Shown here: in pieces, positions 44,939-45,830 of the stretch
Position numbering within the stretch: the first letter of the stretch is position 1
How the letters are laid out: each line of letters starts with the position of its first letter
DNA from: an uncultured Gammaproteobacteria bacterium
GTDB lineage: Bacteria > Pseudomonadota > Gammaproteobacteria > Arenicellales > JAANXG01
Reading direction: 5' to 3'
DNA: 45,830 bases
Assembly: GCA_947258975.1 (NCBI GenBank)
Contig: CAMYKK010000028.1
Coordinates: 1 to 45,830, forward strand
Translations under genes and position numbers: made by a program
Notes under the pieces: generated by a model
Told to the model about the DNA's origin: nothing
The model's input: only the letters and a program-made list of their open reading frames with translations
The model's database searches: none

Positions 44939-45495
44939 GATTTCTCTACTCTCCGAATTTGGCGGCCTTTCCGAATCCGCGTCAGTTCTAGTGTAACTCC
45001 CAGTTTGTAGGTACGCTAGCCGGCACCCACTATGCGTCGTTTAACCACTCATGGATTTTGCGAGTTAGATCACGTTACTTGTTGCACCGCACGAGACAGG
45101 AATCGGCCAGGAGCGGCTGTTGTAGTCGATCAGAAACTATTGTTTTGAGCAGCCGGAGTACACCTCATTACCGTCTTCCATAAGTTATGCAAACTGGATT
45201 ACAACAGTGTTGGAGGGTACTTGCGTAGTGTGCCCAATATAGTCCTTCTGTCCTATCTCAGTGATACTTAGAAACAACTGGCAGGTATCTGTCAGTGAGA
45301 GCGGGACATGCGCCTGCAGGCTACGAATAACGTGCCCAAACATGAGATGTTTACCGCTTTGGTTTCGAGCCCGCAGGTGCGCTTGAGTTCGTTAACGAAT
45401 ACTCAGGGCTAGCCGCAGCACCGGCTGCTATATTGGTCTCGCAGAACTCAAGCAGGCATATCCCTTTCGAGAATTTACCATTTCGGAGGTACAGG
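44939..45495. other. Gene-free region upstream of the IS110 transposase
   Basis: The right part is probably the left non-coding end of an IS110 element. It contains a GCAGC/GCTGC hairpin (45415-45428) and an imperfect GAGTTCG/CGAATACTC hairpin just before it. IS110-group elements encode their bridge RNA in this position. The left element boundary cannot be placed without a second copy. Confidence 0.45.
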
Positions 45496-45830
45496 ATGAA
45501 CACATTCTCAAGCTTTGAGTTCACTGCATTCATCGGCATTGATTGGGCCGACACCAAACACGATGTCTGTATTCAGCCCGCCGGCAGTGAAGAACGGGAG
45601 TTTGACCGCATTGCCCATCAACCCCAACACATCGAACAGTGGGCGCATGAAGTACATCAACGATTTGGCGGGCTCATCGCGGTGATGCTGGAACTGTCGA
45701 AAGGACCGATTGTGTCGGCGCTACAAAAGTACGATTTCTTTGTGTTGTTCCCGATCAATCCCTTGATGCTGGCGAAATATCGCCAAGCGTTCAAGCCTTC
45801 CCGGGCCAAGGACGATCCCACCGACGCCGA
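45496..45830 (+). mobile_element. IS110-family transposase, 5' part, cut by the window end
   Basis: The first 111 codons of a DEDD-type transposase. The N-terminal signature is FIGIDWADTKHDVCI, then VMLELSKGPIVSAL, FVLFPINPLMLAKYRQAF and SRAKDDPTDA, all typical of IS110 recombinases. A strong GGAGG ribosome binding site lies six bases before the ATG. The frame is open to the last base, so the element continues outside the window and its intactness is unknown. Confidence 0.9.

Noticed and set aside
1-45830. tRNA, rRNA, CRISPR arrays, prophage or integron attC sites
   Set aside because: None recognised by eye; the only mobile element seen is the IS110 transposase start, and the palindromes lack attC or CRISPR features.

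Overview
The window looks like chromosomal DNA of a gammaproteobacterium, probably aquatic and respiring. The evidence is a complete Na+-translocating NADH:quinone reductase operon (nqrABCDEF plus nqrM), periplasmic c-type cytochromes, a sigma-54 regulator with a matching -24/-12 promoter, an RND efflux pair and several c-di-GMP/cyclic-nucleotide enzymes. No rRNA, tRNA or CRISPR array was seen, and I cannot name a genus.

Layout. 0-6.2 kb: an OFA-type MFS transporter, an exported GDSL hydrolase with a palindromic terminator, and a membrane-anchored PDZ/AAA+ protein that resembles a sigma-54 activator but lacks the GAFTGA loop. 6.2-10.6 kb: a gene graveyard, with an internally deleted PHB-depolymerase-like gene, a frameshifted DUF1800 gene joined to the last third of a DUF1501 gene, and a broken exported protein; one secreted lectin-like gene there looks intact. 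10.6-14.6 kb: a methyltransferase, a ComEC-like metallo-beta-lactamase-fold hydrolase and a threonine/serine dehydratase, separated by long empty gaps.

15.1-26.5 kb is an electron-transfer and signalling block. It holds a di-haem cytochrome c peroxidase, a six-haem DmsE-like cytochrome, nqrA-F, nqrM, a CBS-pair protein, then a PhnD-like binding protein whose gene overlaps that of an HD-GYP c-di-GMP phosphodiesterase with a periplasmic CXXCH haem motif. 26.8-31.4 kb encodes one 1543-residue CheB-CheR-coiled coil-PAS-GGDEF-EAL protein. 32-38.7 kb holds a SnoaL-like protein, an RND pump with its adaptor, and a membrane class III nucleotide cyclase. Three second-messenger systems therefore lie within about 14 kb.

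39.1-43.9 kb is the most coherent unit. A PAS-AAA+-Fis sigma-54 activator is divergent from doxX, an exported isochorismatase-fold hydrolase, a CPWC glutaredoxin and an exported alpha/beta hydrolase with an Asp nucleophile. The intergene carries repeated ATATTTGAGG-like half-sites and a -24/-12 promoter, and every gene of the operon has a strong ribosome binding site. It reads as an inducible detoxification or redox module of unknown inducer. The window ends with a DUF433/DUF5615 toxin-antitoxin pair and the start of an IS110-family transposase.

Scattered through the gaps are at least six GGGGTC/GGGGAC palindromes, whole, half or chimeric, which look like REP-type non-autonomous repeats, and one pair of 63-bp diverged repeats.
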